Assembly (NCBI GenBank): GCA_028825265.1
Contig: JAPKAM010000008.1
Coordinates: 1 to 52,462, forward strand
Reading direction: 5' to 3'
Length of the DNA stretch: 52,462 nucleotides
DNA from: Planctomycetota bacterium
GTDB lineage: Bacteria; Planctomycetota; UBA8108; UBA1146
Positions 42,280 to 52,376 of the stretch are shown in pieces (positions within the stretch are counted from its first letter, which is position 1; every line of letters starts with the position of its first letter). The position numbers were made by a program, and so were the translations under genes. Below the pieces are notes generated by a model. It was not told where the DNA came from and made no database searches. It saw only the letters and a program-made list of their open reading frames with translations.

Positions 42280-44094
42280 ATGCGAGGATCTCTTTCCCCG
42301 CTAGGATCACGGGCGCGGCTTCAAGCGGCGCTATTCGTGGCCATTTTTACCCTGGTTCCGGTGATTGCCGGAGCCATCGAGTTTGATCTGATCAATGGAC
42401 GGGTCTCGGGTCACTTCGATACCACCGTCTCTGCAGGACTTTCCTGGAGAGTCGCCGACCCTGATCTGAGCATCATCGGAACCACCAATGGTGGTACCGC
42501 ACACTCCCTCAACGGAGATGACGGAAACCTCAACTATGATGCAGGGGATATCTTCTCGGAAAACCTCAAGGTGTTGCACGAGATCTCCTTCGATTTCGAC
42601 GAATACATGGTCTTCGTGAGAGGGTTTTACTTCACCGATTTTGCCGTCCGTGAAGGCGATGTTGTGGCTGAAGGGCGACCCGCATTGAATGGCACCGCAG
42701 AGCGATTTGCGGGTCAGAATGCCGTCTTGCTCGATGCCTGGATTCGCCGTGATTTTGGCAGCAACGACAATCCCTTGACGGTGACCCTGGGAAGTCAGGT
42801 GATCAACTGGGGAGAGAGCACCTTCATCCAGAATGGTCTCAACACTATCAATCCGGTCGACCTGTCGAAACTGCGTGCTGCCGGTTCCGAGATCAAGGAA
42901 GCGCTGGTCCCGATTCCCGCCGCGAAGTTCGACTACGACATCTCCGACACCTTCTCGTTCCAGGGCTTCTACCAGCTCGGCTGGCGCCCGACCCGCCTCG
43001 AACCGCTCGGCACCTACTTCTCGATTACCGATATCGCCAGTCCTGGTGGAAACGACGTGTTGCTGGGCTTCGGTGTGGATGATCAGATCGTCGATACTCC
43101 CGTTCCAGGGGCGATCGGCACCAATCCCAACTATAACTCTCCGATCGGTGTGGGGGTGCATCGCAGCGGCGACAGGACTCCGGATGACCTCGGCCAGTTC
43201 GGCCTTTCGGCTCGCTGGTTCCTCGAGGAACTGGGCGGAACCGAGGTTGGATTCTTTTACACTCACCTGCATAGTCGACTGCCCATCATCAGTGCCGTGA
43301 CCGGAACTGCAGCAGGGGTCGCAGCAGGGAACTACGGCGATTCTGCCGAGTACTTCCTCGAATATCCGGAAGATATCCAGACCTTCGGAATCGCTTTCAA
43401 CTCCGACCTAGGAAATACCGGTATCGCCCTTCAGGGAGAGACATCCCTTCACATCGACCAGCCGTTGCAAGTCGATGATGTGGAAATCCTCTTTGCTGCA
43501 CTGTCTCCCCTCAACTCGGTCTTCGGTCAGAGCACCATCGGTGCGTTTGACTATGGCGAGACGATACATGGCTTCAATCGCAAGGACGTCGCCCAGGCTC
43601 AGTTCAGTCTGACCAAGGTGATGGCGGGCTTGCTCGGTTCCGATCAGGCCGCAATGGTCGGTGAATTCGCAGCGACCTACGTCAACGAGATGGAAGATCA
43701 GGCCAACTTCCGCTACGAGGCGACAGGAACCTACACCAGTGGTACCGATCTCTTCACCGACTTGGGAATCCAGCCCGGTACCGAGCCGCTGTCGGCGTTC
43801 CCCGACGCCCTATCGATGGGATACAAGGCGCTGATCAAGTTGACCTACTACAACGCCATCGGATCGCTGGCGGTCTCTCCGATCATCGCATTTTCCCATG
43901 ACATCGAGGGAACTTCACCGGTACCGGTGGCGAACTTCATCGAGGGGCGCAAGGGAATCAGCACCTCGGTGACGGTCGGAGCCCTCGGATTGTGGGATGT
44001 GAAACTCGGTTACTCCAACTCGTTTGGTGGCGGTCGATACAACCTGCGAAACGACCGTGATTTCATGTCCCTCACCGCCAGTTACTCATTCTAG
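42280..44094 (+). CDS. DUF1302 outer-membrane protein
   Basis: 604 residues, GGAGG nine nt before the ATG. Signal peptide 'AALFVAIFTLVPVIAGA', then 'IEFDLINGRVSGHFDTTVSAGLSWR', the DUF1302 opening, many amphipathic strands and C-terminal 'LTASYSF' ending in Phe, as in outer-membrane beta-barrels. Genes of this family are usually followed by DUF1329, as here, and linked to uptake or export of hydrophobic compounds. Confidence 0.9.
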   Translation: MRGSLSPLGSRARLQAALFVAIFTLVPVIAGAIEFDLINGRVSGHFDTTVSAGLSWRVADPDLSIIGTTNGGTAHSLNGDDGNLNYDAGDIFSENLKVLHEISFDFDEYMVFVRGFYFTDFAVREGDVVAEGRPALNGTAERFAGQNAVLLDAWIRRDFGSNDNPLTVTLGSQVINWGESTFIQNGLNTINPVDLSKLRAAGSEIKEALVPIPAAKFDYDISDTFSFQGFYQLGWRPTRLEPLGTYFSITDIASPGGNDVLLGFGVDDQIVDTPVPGAIGTNPNYNSPIGVGVHRSGDRTPDDLGQFGLSARWFLEELGGTEVGFFYTHLHSRLPIISAVTGTAAGVAAGNYGDSAEYFLEYPEDIQTFGIAFNSDLGNTGIALQGETSLHIDQPLQVDDVEILFAALSPLNSVFGQSTIGAFDYGETIHGFNRKDVAQAQFSLTKVMAGLLGSDQAAMVGEFAATYVNEMEDQANFRYEATGTYTSGTDLFTDLGIQPGTEPLSAFPDALSMGYKALIKLTYYNAIGSLAVSPIIAFSHDIEGTSPVPVANFIEGRKGISTSVTVGALGLWDVKLGYSNSFGGGRYNLRNDRDFMSLTASYSF

Positions 44095-44106
44095 GAGGAG
44101 ACCTCA

Positions 44107-45489
44107 ATGTTGAATCGAAAGATCATCCTCGGTGCCTTGCTACTAGGAGCTGTTGTGCTGGTCGCAACAGTTCCATCGGCAGCAGTACCATCATCAGCAG
44201 ACGGTCCTGAACTGGGCAAGGAACTCACCGCCATGGGCGCCATCCAGGCGGGCAATGGCAGTGGATCGACCGCCGGCACCATTCCTCCTTGGACCGGCGG
44301 ATACAACGCCATTCCGAATGGTTGGAAACCCGGTGACCATTACGTCGATCCCTTCGCCAGCGACAAACCGCTGTACAAGATCGATCACTCGAACTACCAG
44401 AAGTACTCCCAGTACCTCTCTGCCGGGCAGATGGCGATGTTCGAGCGCTACCCTGATACTTGGTTCATGAATGTGTACCCTTCGCGACGCAGTGCTTGTT
44501 ACCCGGAAGACATCTACAAGGCTTCACTTGAAAATGCCCAAACGGCTTCGTTGACCGCCGACGGCAATGGCGTCAAGGACTGCCGCCGCACCTCTCCCTT
44601 CCCGATTCCCGAGAGTGGACTGGAAGTTCTGTGGAATCACATGCTGCGCTACCGTGGCGAGGTGATGTCCCGCACCATCGGCCAGGTGGCCCCCGCTCCC
44701 AATGGGAAGTTCGTAATGGTGCGAATCGAGGAGCAGGTGCTGTGGCGTTACAATCGCGAGGGGATGACTTCGGCCGATTCGGACAATGTTCTGGCCAAGT
44801 TCTACCAGGGAGTGCTCTCCCCGCCGCGACTGGCGGGCACCAAGTTGCATGTCCATGAGACTCTCGATCAAGGTCAAGATCCTCGTCAGGCCTGGGTCTA
44901 CAGTGCTGGCCTGCGGCGTGTACGCCGTGCACCACAGGTGGCCTTCGATAATCCTGGAACCGCCAGCGATGGCCAACGGACCAACGACCAGTTCGACATG
45001 TTCAATGGCAGCCCGGAGCGCTACGACTGGAAGTTGATCGGTCGTCAGGAGATGATCGTTCCTTACAACTGCTACAAGTCTCACAATGCCGAAGCCGATC
45101 CGGATCAGCTGATCCGAGCCGGACACCTCAACCCGGACCTGCTTCGCTATGAGCACCACCGGGTCTGGAAGGTGGAGGCGACGATCAAGTCGGGTACTAG
45201 TCACCTCTACGCCAAACGCGTCATGCACTTCGATGAAGATTCGTGGCAGCCGCTGGTCGTCGATCAGTACGACAACTCCGGCAAGATCTGGCGAGTGTCC
45301 GAGGCGTATCCCATCGTCTACTACGACATTCCCATCTTGTACGACTCCCTGCTGGCGCACTATGATCTTCAGAATGGTCGATACCTCGCCATCGGATTCA
45401 ATGCCCCTGGCAAGGTGGAACGATTTGATGTGACCCTGCGTGACAAGGACTTCTCTCCTGCGGCACTTTCGCGGCGTGGAAGAAGATAA
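44107..45489 (+). CDS. DUF1329 periplasmic LolA/LolB-like protein
   Basis: 460 residues, SD AGGAGG. Signal peptide followed by 'GKELTAMGAIQAGN' and the family hallmark 'IPPWTGG', with C-terminal motifs 'YDIPILYDSLLAHYDLQNGRY'-like. The LolA/LolB-like fold suggests a periplasmic lipid shuttle between the RND pump and the DUF1302 barrel. 12 bp after DUF1302. Confidence 0.9.
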   Translation: MLNRKIILGALLLGAVVLVATVPSAAVPSSADGPELGKELTAMGAIQAGNGSGSTAGTIPPWTGGYNAIPNGWKPGDHYVDPFASDKPLYKIDHSNYQKYSQYLSAGQMAMFERYPDTWFMNVYPSRRSACYPEDIYKASLENAQTASLTADGNGVKDCRRTSPFPIPESGLEVLWNHMLRYRGEVMSRTIGQVAPAPNGKFVMVRIEEQVLWRYNREGMTSADSDNVLAKFYQGVLSPPRLAGTKLHVHETLDQGQDPRQAWVYSAGLRRVRRAPQVAFDNPGTASDGQRTNDQFDMFNGSPERYDWKLIGRQEMIVPYNCYKSHNAEADPDQLIRAGHLNPDLLRYEHHRVWKVEATIKSGTSHLYAKRVMHFDEDSWQPLVVDQYDNSGKIWRVSEAYPIVYYDIPILYDSLLAHYDLQNGRYLAIGFNAPGKVERFDVTLRDKDFSPAALSRRGRR

Positions 45490-45519
45490 TCGCGTCTGAC
45501 GCCTAGGCGCAGACCAGCT

Positions 45520-45562
45520 GCCGGGCGGGCGGGGAACAGACCCCACCCGCCCGGCTTCTTTT
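45520..45562 (+). terminator. Intrinsic terminator/attenuator inside the operon
   Basis: Stem GCCGGGCGGG/CCCGCCCGGC plus four further G-C pairs after one mismatch, AACAGA loop, then TTCTTTT. It lies 31 bp after the DUF1329 stop and before the YCF48 gene, so the two downstream genes are likely transcribed at a lower level. Confidence 0.85.
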
Positions 45563-45580
45563 CATCTGGGAAGGTTCATC

Positions 45581-46606
45581 ATGAATCGAGCGGTGGTGAC
45601 GATGCTGACAGACCAGCGCATTCTGGTACTGGTACTGGCTCTGGTCGGAGGATTCCTCCTGTCGGTTCGCATCGACCGGGCAGAAGCGAGAGTGGGGGGG
45701 GATTCCACCATCGATGATCGCTCGCATCGAGCGGCCAAGGCGCCAGCGGCTTTGCTGGTCGGAGCGACCTGTGTGGGGGATGTGGTGCTGGTGGCGGGGG
45801 ATCACGGTTTGATCCTCCGTTCCGGGGATGGTGGAAAATCATATGACCAGATCGTAACCCCGACTCGTCGCATGCTGACGGCGATCATTCTCGATGATCA
45901 GGGGACCTCCTTTGCGGTCGGCCACGACACCACCGTGCTGCGATCCCGCGACTCAGGACTCAGTTGGCAATCGGTGTACTGCGATCCAGAAGTGGATCTA
46001 GGGCTCTTCTCGATCGTGGCCCTCGATGCTTCTCGAGTGATTGCGGTGGGAGCTTTTGGCACGCTACTGATCAGCGATGATGGCGGGGATCACTGGAAGC
46101 AGGAACTGATCTCTGAAGATGGCCCTCACCTCTATTCACTTCAGAAATCAGACGACCGACTGGTCGTCACCGGAGAGTTTGGTTCCATCTTCGAGAGTCG
46201 CGATGGAGGAGACGATTGGATTCCATTGGAGAGCCCTTACGACGGCACCTTTTTCCACGTGTTGATCGACAGCCCTGATTCCATCATCGTGATGGGTTTG
46301 CGTGGAAACCTGTGGGAGGGACAGCCGGGTCTGTGGAAGCGAATCGATTCCGGATCGGAAGCGGCACTGTTCGGCGGATGTCGAATCGGCCCGGATCAGG
46401 TGGTCGTGGTTGGAGATGAGGGGCGCGTCCTCCATCGTTCAGCAGATGGAACCTGGTCCGATATCTCTCCAGGGGAGCGAAGAATCATCAGCACCGCCAT
46501 CCTATTGCCGGATGGGAGCATCCAGTTGTTCGGCGAGAAGGGATACCGTGGTATCGATCGACCCTCACCTGTGAAGTCGCAGGGATCGGGGAAGGCTGGC
46601 CAATGA
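45581..46606 (+). CDS. YCF48/BNR-repeat beta-propeller protein
   Basis: 341 residues with N-terminal export signal ('ILVLVLALVGGFLLSV'). Repeated 'GDHGLILRSGDGGKSY', 'GAFGTLLISDDGGDHW', 'GEFGSIFESRDGGDDW' blocks are YCF48/BNR-type blades. In DUF1302/DUF1329 clusters such propellers accompany the RND pump, probably as a periplasmic partner. Overlaps the RND gene by ATGA. Confidence 0.88.
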   Translation: MNRAVVTMLTDQRILVLVLALVGGFLLSVRIDRAEARVGGDSTIDDRSHRAAKAPAALLVGATCVGDVVLVAGDHGLILRSGDGGKSYDQIVTPTRRMLTAIILDDQGTSFAVGHDTTVLRSRDSGLSWQSVYCDPEVDLGLFSIVALDASRVIAVGAFGTLLISDDGGDHWKQELISEDGPHLYSLQKSDDRLVVTGEFGSIFESRDGGDDWIPLESPYDGTFFHVLIDSPDSIIVMGLRGNLWEGQPGLWKRIDSGSEAALFGGCRIGPDQVVVVGDEGRVLHRSADGTWSDISPGERRIISTAILLPDGSIQLFGEKGYRGIDRPSPVKSQGSGKAGQ

Positions 46607-48951
46607 CCGCATGGCTTGAAAAACTGATCTTCGAGCACCGGAGACTGATGCTGTGGCTGTTGGCTGTCGTCTCGGTACTGCTGACGGTCCAGGCCGCTCG
46701 GTTGGCAATCGATGCTGGATTCGAGAAGCAACTACCCCTCAGCCACCCGTACATGGAAACCTTCGTCAAGCATCGTGAGCAATTCGGCGGCGCCAACCGC
46801 TTGTTGATCTCGGTCCGTGCCAAGGACGGAGATCTGTTCGATCCGGTCGCGCTGGAGCGGGTCCGTGATGTGACCCGGGCTCTCGCCGAGGTACCAGGCA
46901 TCGATCGCACTTCTGTGAAATCTATCTTCACTCCCAACGTTCGATTCGTACGAATCGTCGAGGGAGGATTCGAGGGCGGGAATGTGGTGCCTGCGGAATG
47001 GCAACCGACCACAGAGATGGCCGATCAGGTCAGGGAGAATGTGCTCTATTCGGGCCAGGTCGGAAGACTGGTGGCCAACGATTTCTCCGCAGCGATGATC
47101 ACCGCAACGCTGGTCGAACAGGATCCCTTCACCAAGTTGAAACCGGATCCGATCGTGGTGGGGAATTTCCTCGAGGAGATGGTGCGTGCACCCTTCGTCG
47201 ACGAGGACATCGACATTCACATCATCGGATTCGCGAAAGCGATTTCAGACATCGCGGGTGGCGCGGTACAGGTGGTCGGGTTCTTCGCCATCGCTTTGTT
47301 GGTGACGGCATTCCTGGTGCGCTCCTTCTCCGGATCATGGCGACTGACTCTGCTCCCGATGGCTTGCTCCTTGCTGGCAGTGATCTGGACTCTCGGCACC
47401 GTCACGACCCTGGGATATGGACTCGATCCGATGTCGATCCTGGTGCCCTTCCTCATCTTTGCCATCGGGATGTCACATGGGGTGCAGATGACCGGTGCCT
47501 TCTCCGGCGCCATCGTCGAGGGTGCGGATGCAGTCTCGGCAGCGCGGACCGCCTTTCGTCAACTACTCCTTCCTGGCAGTGTGGCCCTGTGTAGTGATTC
47601 TGTCGGGTTCCTGACTCTGCTCTTCATCGAGATCGGTGTGATCCAGCACCTAGCCGTGATGTCTGCGGTGGGGGTGGTCCTGATCTTTGCCACCGGATTC
47701 GTGTTGCTGCCACTCTTACTCGGTGGGATGAAGGTGGGAGACTCCTTTGTGGAGCGGATGGCTAAACCGACGCCGCTGCGAGATTCGCTGTGGAATAAGC
47801 TCGCCGCTTGTACCCGTGGACCGGTGGCGGTGGTGCTGGTCTTGGCCTCCATCACTGCGGTGTACTGGGGCTGGAACCGCGCAGATGAAGTCATCATTGG
47901 TGACGCCAATGAAGGACTTCCGGAGTTGCACTTCGAATCTCGATACAACATCGATACCCGCAACATCGCTCATTCCTTTTCCATCGGAGTGGACCTGATC
48001 ACAGTGATCGTCGAAACGGTTCCCAACGCGAGTATCGATCATGCCGTGATGGATCGGATCGACGAGTTCCAGTGGAAGATCTCCAACATCGATGGAGTCC
48101 GCTCGACCATCTCCTTGCCGCAAGTCGCCAGAATCCTCGCCGCCGCCTGGAGTGAGGGCTCGCCCAAGTGGCGGGAGTTGCCAAGAAATAGTGAGATCCT
48201 GGCGCAGGCACTGAGCAGCATCGAGACATCCACCGGACTGTTGAACTCGGATGCGAGCGTGTTGCCGGTGTTGATCTTCACCGAGGATCACAAGGCAGAA
48301 ACGATCAATCGTGTGACCGAGGCGGTCGAGAAGTACGGGAAAGAGTTACAATCGGAGAAGGTTCATTTTCGCCTGGCGACCGGCAATGTCGGTGTGATGG
48401 CCGCTACCAACCAGGTGGTGGCCGCCGCCCAGATGGAGATGCTCATCACCATCTACTTGGTGGTGATCGCCCTCGGACTGCTGGCATTCCGGAGCATTCG
48501 GGCGACTCTTTGTGTGATCCTGCCGTTGATTCTGGTGAGTATTCTCTGCTACGCACTGATGGTGATCTTCGACATCGGTTTGAAGGTTTCGACCTTGCCG
48601 GTGGCCGCTCTGGGGGTCGGGATCGGAGTCGATTACGGCATCTACATCACTACTCAATTGATGCGAGCGCGTCGCAAGGGAGCCGATCTGGAGAGTGCCT
48701 ATCTGGTCTCCCTCAAGCGCACCGGCAATGCAGTTCTGGTGACTGGACTGACGCTGGCACTGGGCGTGGCCACCTGGATCTACTCCGACCTGAAATTGCA
48801 GGCGGACATGGGCTTGTTGCTGTGCTTCATGTTCGCAGGAAACATGATCGGAGCGCTGGTGCTGTTGCCCGCCCTGCAACGGGTCTTGCCCGGTGGGGGA
48901 GGCGAAGGTCGTTCGACTGACAGCAAGGGGCAATCTGCCTCGAAGCAGTAG
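46603..48951 (+). CDS. RND/MMPL-family transporter
   Basis: 782 residues with two repeats of TM1 + periplasmic loop + five TM helices. 'FLIFAIGMSHGVQMTGAF' and 'ALGVGIGVDYGIYITTQL' are the paired TM4/TM10 regions of the lipid-exporting MMPL/HpnN group. Likely uses proton motive force to move a hydrophobic substrate between the inner membrane and the periplasmic carrier. Short polar Ser/Lys-rich C-tail. Confidence 0.9.
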   Translation: MTAWLEKLIFEHRRLMLWLLAVVSVLLTVQAARLAIDAGFEKQLPLSHPYMETFVKHREQFGGANRLLISVRAKDGDLFDPVALERVRDVTRALAEVPGIDRTSVKSIFTPNVRFVRIVEGGFEGGNVVPAEWQPTTEMADQVRENVLYSGQVGRLVANDFSAAMITATLVEQDPFTKLKPDPIVVGNFLEEMVRAPFVDEDIDIHIIGFAKAISDIAGGAVQVVGFFAIALLVTAFLVRSFSGSWRLTLLPMACSLLAVIWTLGTVTTLGYGLDPMSILVPFLIFAIGMSHGVQMTGAFSGAIVEGADAVSAARTAFRQLLLPGSVALCSDSVGFLTLLFIEIGVIQHLAVMSAVGVVLIFATGFVLLPLLLGGMKVGDSFVERMAKPTPLRDSLWNKLAACTRGPVAVVLVLASITAVYWGWNRADEVIIGDANEGLPELHFESRYNIDTRNIAHSFSIGVDLITVIVETVPNASIDHAVMDRIDEFQWKISNIDGVRSTISLPQVARILAAAWSEGSPKWRELPRNSEILAQALSSIETSTGLLNSDASVLPVLIFTEDHKAETINRVTEAVEKYGKELQSEKVHFRLATGNVGVMAATNQVVAAAQMEMLITIYLVVIALGLLAFRSIRATLCVILPLILVSILCYALMVIFDIGLKVSTLPVAALGVGIGVDYGIYITTQLMRARRKGADLESAYLVSLKRTGNAVLVTGLTLALGVATWIYSDLKLQADMGLLLCFMFAGNMIGALVLLPALQRVLPGGGGEGRSTDSKGQSASKQ

Positions 48952-49045
48952 CGCCGATGCGGACTACAGCACCGGGTCCCGATCAAGGAGATGACTTGTC
49001 ATGGCCCTTCTGAAGCACGGATGCCGCAGCGGACTCGGTCGAGAA

Positions 49046-51496
49046 TCACTCGGTCGGGTATCGCTCGGTTGCAGGGCAAGTACCCGCTGGGAATGAATCG
49101 ACCGCAATCGCTTCGCGACGGGCCAGATCTGCTTCACGGAGGCGACGCTCCCCCTCCTCATCGATGACTCCTGCTGCCAGTCCTCTTTGTACTAGGGTCG
49201 AGGACGGATGCTTGTCGAGACGCTTGGTGCGGATGGCATCCTTCAAAGCTTCGGTATCGCCACGGGATACGACAATTTTTTCCAGTGCCGCTTCCAGGGT
49301 CGCCAATCCGGGGCTGCCGGCGGGGCGCGTGATGACATCCTTGGTGAGGCTGAGAATCAACGGCGCTCCATCGAGTAAGTCGGCGGCGATCCGGTCGGCG
49401 AGTTGATCGGAGGGGCCGTGCGTGATCGTTCGACCCGGCACACCCAGAAGACGAAGAGCCGACGCCGCAGGACGGTGTGGAAGATTCTGGACGAAACCCG
49501 CCAGTGCCTCTTCGGTACGAAGAACACAGGTTTCCATCAGGTACTGGACCAGTTCTGCATCTCGGGCGGGCCGGCCATCGTCGTGAAACTTCTTCAACGC
49601 TGCCGAGCCGACGGTGATCCAGGAGAGCGCGTCGGCGAGTCGACCGGTCAGGTGTTCTTTACGCTTGAGAGACCCACCGAGAGTGGCCATGGCGATGTCT
49701 GAACTGAGTGCGAAGTGAGCCGACAAGCCGGTGAGTCGCTGTTGGCAGCGGCCGATGGTGGAATCGAAATTACGGCTGGTCAGTCGATAGAAGCTGAGCC
49801 TGTGGAACAGTGAGCGGGTGGCATTGGATATGACGAAACCGACGTGTCCCCAGAATGCGCGGTCGAAGGCGGCCAGGTCACCCTTCTCTACCGCTTCCAG
49901 TTCGGCGGTGACGAATGGATGACAGCGAACAGCACCCTGGCCAAAGATGATCATGGTGCGGGTCAGGATATTGGCTCCCTCGACGGTGATCCCGACTGGA
50001 ACTGCGGAGTAGGCGTTGGCGAGTTCGTTACGAGGACCGCGGCAGATGGCATTTCCTGCGACCACATCCATCGAGTCATTGACCACCTCGCGCAGTCGTT
50101 CCGTGGCAAATGCCTTGGCGATGGCACTGATGACCGCTGGTTTCTCGCCGAGATCGACCGCCAGGGTGGTGATTCCTCTTAGCGCATCGAGGGCATAGCT
50201 GCTAGATGCGGATCGGACCAGAGGTTCCTGGACTCCTTCGAAGCGACCGATGGGGAGTCCAAATTGCTCGCGGACCGAGGCGTGAGTCGTGGCGACTCGC
50301 AGGCACACCTGTGAGCCGCCCACCGAACTGGAGGGAAGTGAGATGCCGCGTCCTGCCGAGAGACATTGCATCAACATCCGCCAGCCCTTGCCGCACCCCT
50401 CCTCGCCGCCGATCACTGCATCGATGGGGACCCACACGTCGCGACCTCGGGTCGGGCCGTTGAGGAAGGGGACCCCGAGTGGGTCGTGGCGCTCACCGAT
50501 TTCCACGCCCTCCAGGTCGGCGGAAACCAAAGCACAGGTGATGCCCAGATCATCCTTTTCTCCAAGCAGGTGATCCGGGTCATAGAGGCGGAAGGCGACC
50601 CCGACCAGCGTCGCGCGCGGTGCCAGTGTGATGTAGCGCTTGTCCCAGTTGAGCCGGATCCCGAGTTTCTTCTGACCCTCGACTTCTTGTTCGACCACGA
50701 CTCCGTGGCTCGACATCGATCCTGCCGCATCCGATCCGGCACCAGGTTCGGTCAGCGCGAAGCAGGGAATCTCCTGCCCGCTGGCCAGCAGTGGTAGCAA
50801 GCGGTCCTTTTGGGAGTCGGTTCCGTAGTGCAGCAGCAATTCTCCGGGCCCCAGGGAGTTGGGAACCATGACCGTGATGGCCAATGCATTGCTTAGAGTT
50901 GCGACATGGGAGATCACCGCTGACATGGCGGCGGCGGAGAATCCGAGCCCGCCATAACTTTCGGGGATGATCATGCCGAAGAATCCGCGCGAGGCGAGGT
51001 AGTCAAACGCTTCATCGGAGATGGAGCCGTCCTGACGGTCCTTCCAGTTATCGACAAATTGAGTCAACTCTGCGACCGGTCCTTCGATGAATTCTCTCTC
51101 CCGTGAGGTCAGTTGTGCCGGACCAAGGGAGAACCAGCGCTTCCAGTTCGGGGCTCCGGAGAAGATCTCGCCGTCCCACCAGACGGTTCCCCCTTCCAGT
51201 GCTTCCCGTTCGGTTTCACTGATGGCGGGAAGGATCTTCTTGACGATTCCCATCACCATCGAGGTGATCCACCAGCGCCGTAGCGGAGCGATGAAGCCGA
51301 TCACCAGCAGCACGGAAAATCCGATCAGGATCACTCGATCGGTGAGGGTCGGTGTTTCGCCGGAGAGCAGCGGAAGAGCACAGATCATCGCTCCTGAGAC
51401 GGTCCAGGCCCAGCGCACCTTTCCCGCTAATAGCAGCCACAGCGCAGGGATTCCGATCAATAACCACGGCAGGACTTGTGGAACATTTTCGAGCAT
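49046..51496 (-). CDS. fadE: Acyl-CoA dehydrogenase, FadE type
   Basis: 816 residues, the length of the E. coli FadE branch. Two N-terminal TM segments, then the ACAD core: 'IPCFALTEPGAGSDAAGS' (FAD site), 'GWRMLMQCLSAGRGISLPS', 'VEGANILTRTMIIFGQGAVRCHP' region, and the DUF1974-type C-terminal extension. First step of fatty acid beta-oxidation, membrane-associated. Its ATG overlaps the stop of the upstream lipoprotein gene (TGATG). Confidence 0.92.
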   Translation of the reverse strand: MLENVPQVLPWLLIGIPALWLLLAGKVRWAWTVSGAMICALPLLSGETPTLTDRVILIGFSVLLVIGFIAPLRRWWITSMVMGIVKKILPAISETEREALEGGTVWWDGEIFSGAPNWKRWFSLGPAQLTSREREFIEGPVAELTQFVDNWKDRQDGSISDEAFDYLASRGFFGMIIPESYGGLGFSAAAMSAVISHVATLSNALAITVMVPNSLGPGELLLHYGTDSQKDRLLPLLASGQEIPCFALTEPGAGSDAAGSMSSHGVVVEQEVEGQKKLGIRLNWDKRYITLAPRATLVGVAFRLYDPDHLLGEKDDLGITCALVSADLEGVEIGERHDPLGVPFLNGPTRGRDVWVPIDAVIGGEEGCGKGWRMLMQCLSAGRGISLPSSSVGGSQVCLRVATTHASVREQFGLPIGRFEGVQEPLVRSASSSYALDALRGITTLAVDLGEKPAVISAIAKAFATERLREVVNDSMDVVAGNAICRGPRNELANAYSAVPVGITVEGANILTRTMIIFGQGAVRCHPFVTAELEAVEKGDLAAFDRAFWGHVGFVISNATRSLFHRLSFYRLTSRNFDSTIGRCQQRLTGLSAHFALSSDIAMATLGGSLKRKEHLTGRLADALSWITVGSAALKKFHDDGRPARDAELVQYLMETCVLRTEEALAGFVQNLPHRPAASALRLLGVPGRTITHGPSDQLADRIAADLLDGAPLILSLTKDVITRPAGSPGLATLEAALEKIVVSRGDTEALKDAIRTKRLDKHPSSTLVQRGLAAGVIDEEGERRLREADLARREAIAVDSFPAGTCPATERYPTE

Positions 51497-52176
51497 CAGG
51501 CTTCCTCTTCTCCGACAGTGGGTGCGGGCACTTGGCGGCGCAGATCATCTTCCATCAGATCGACTCCGAACCAGCCCAGCAAGGCATCGAGCACTTCCAG
51601 TGGATGGATTCCGACGTCGATGGTCACCACACCCAGTGTACCCGAAATGGCAAACCAGGTGTTTCGGCTACTGCGCTGAGCCTCCGACAGTTGAGCCAGC
51701 GAAGGGGCCTCGATGAGCCAGTCATGATGGATTTTTCGGTGCCACTGCATCAGCGAACACGATTGTCCCTCGACGTGGTGATTCCCCCTCAGCATACAAG
51801 CGTTGAGCCAGCCCTTCAGTGCTGGACTCGTGGCCGAATCGTCGGTTGTTCCTGACGGGGACTTCTCGAAGGGGAAGGCGACTAGCATCGTCGGAAAAGA
51901 TGCCGAGCGCAGCACTCCGGCGGGTTGGCCCGGTCGCGGGTCATGGCCGATGGTGAAGCGTGGTGAGAGATTGGCATCGACAAAGCCGATCGCCGGGTGC
52001 AACCAGCCGGTGGCCTCGATCTCACCGTAGAGCCCTAGCCCCGCGCCGACGCGTGCACGCACTGTATCGGTCAGATCATCGATTCTGGCCGGGATGTCGA
52101 TAGATTTGCAGCCGCAGGGGAGGAAGCCCAGCAGCACCAGCAGAACGATTGCGCCACTTCTCGACCAGAACCTCAT
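51496..52176 (-). CDS. Putative lipoprotein of unknown function, coupled to fadE
   Basis: 226 residues from the ATG preceded by AAGGAG. Signal 'SGAIVLLVLLGFLPCGC' could be lipidated at one of the two Cys, although the lipobox is not canonical. Then 'RVGAGLGLYGEIEATGWLHPAIGFVDANL', suggestive of a membrane-associated Gly-rich stretch, and a C-terminal hydrophobic segment 'GTLGVVTIDVGIHPLEVLDALLGWFGVDL'. No family recognised. The one-base overlap with fadE implies a linked role at the membrane. Confidence 0.72.
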   Translation of the reverse strand: MRFWSRSGAIVLLVLLGFLPCGCKSIDIPARIDDLTDTVRARVGAGLGLYGEIEATGWLHPAIGFVDANLSPRFTIGHDPRPGQPAGVLRSASFPTMLVAFPFEKSPSGTTDDSATSPALKGWLNACMLRGNHHVEGQSCSLMQWHRKIHHDWLIEAPSLAQLSEAQRSSRNTWFAISGTLGVVTIDVGIHPLEVLDALLGWFGVDLMEDDLRRQVPAPTVGEEEA

Positions 52177-52376
52177 CGACTTCTCCTTCCGGGTCGCAGT
52201 CGACCCATGCCCGCAGCATGGACCATCGAGCCTACATCTTGAAGGTGTCCGGTTACGGATTGTGCAACACTGGCACGGCTTGAAGATCCTATTTATCATT
52301 CTCGTTCGGGATGGCCGTGTCTCATCGATGGGCCACCGCTTCGGAGAGGTACTTTTGCGATGAAAAGGGTGTTCTG

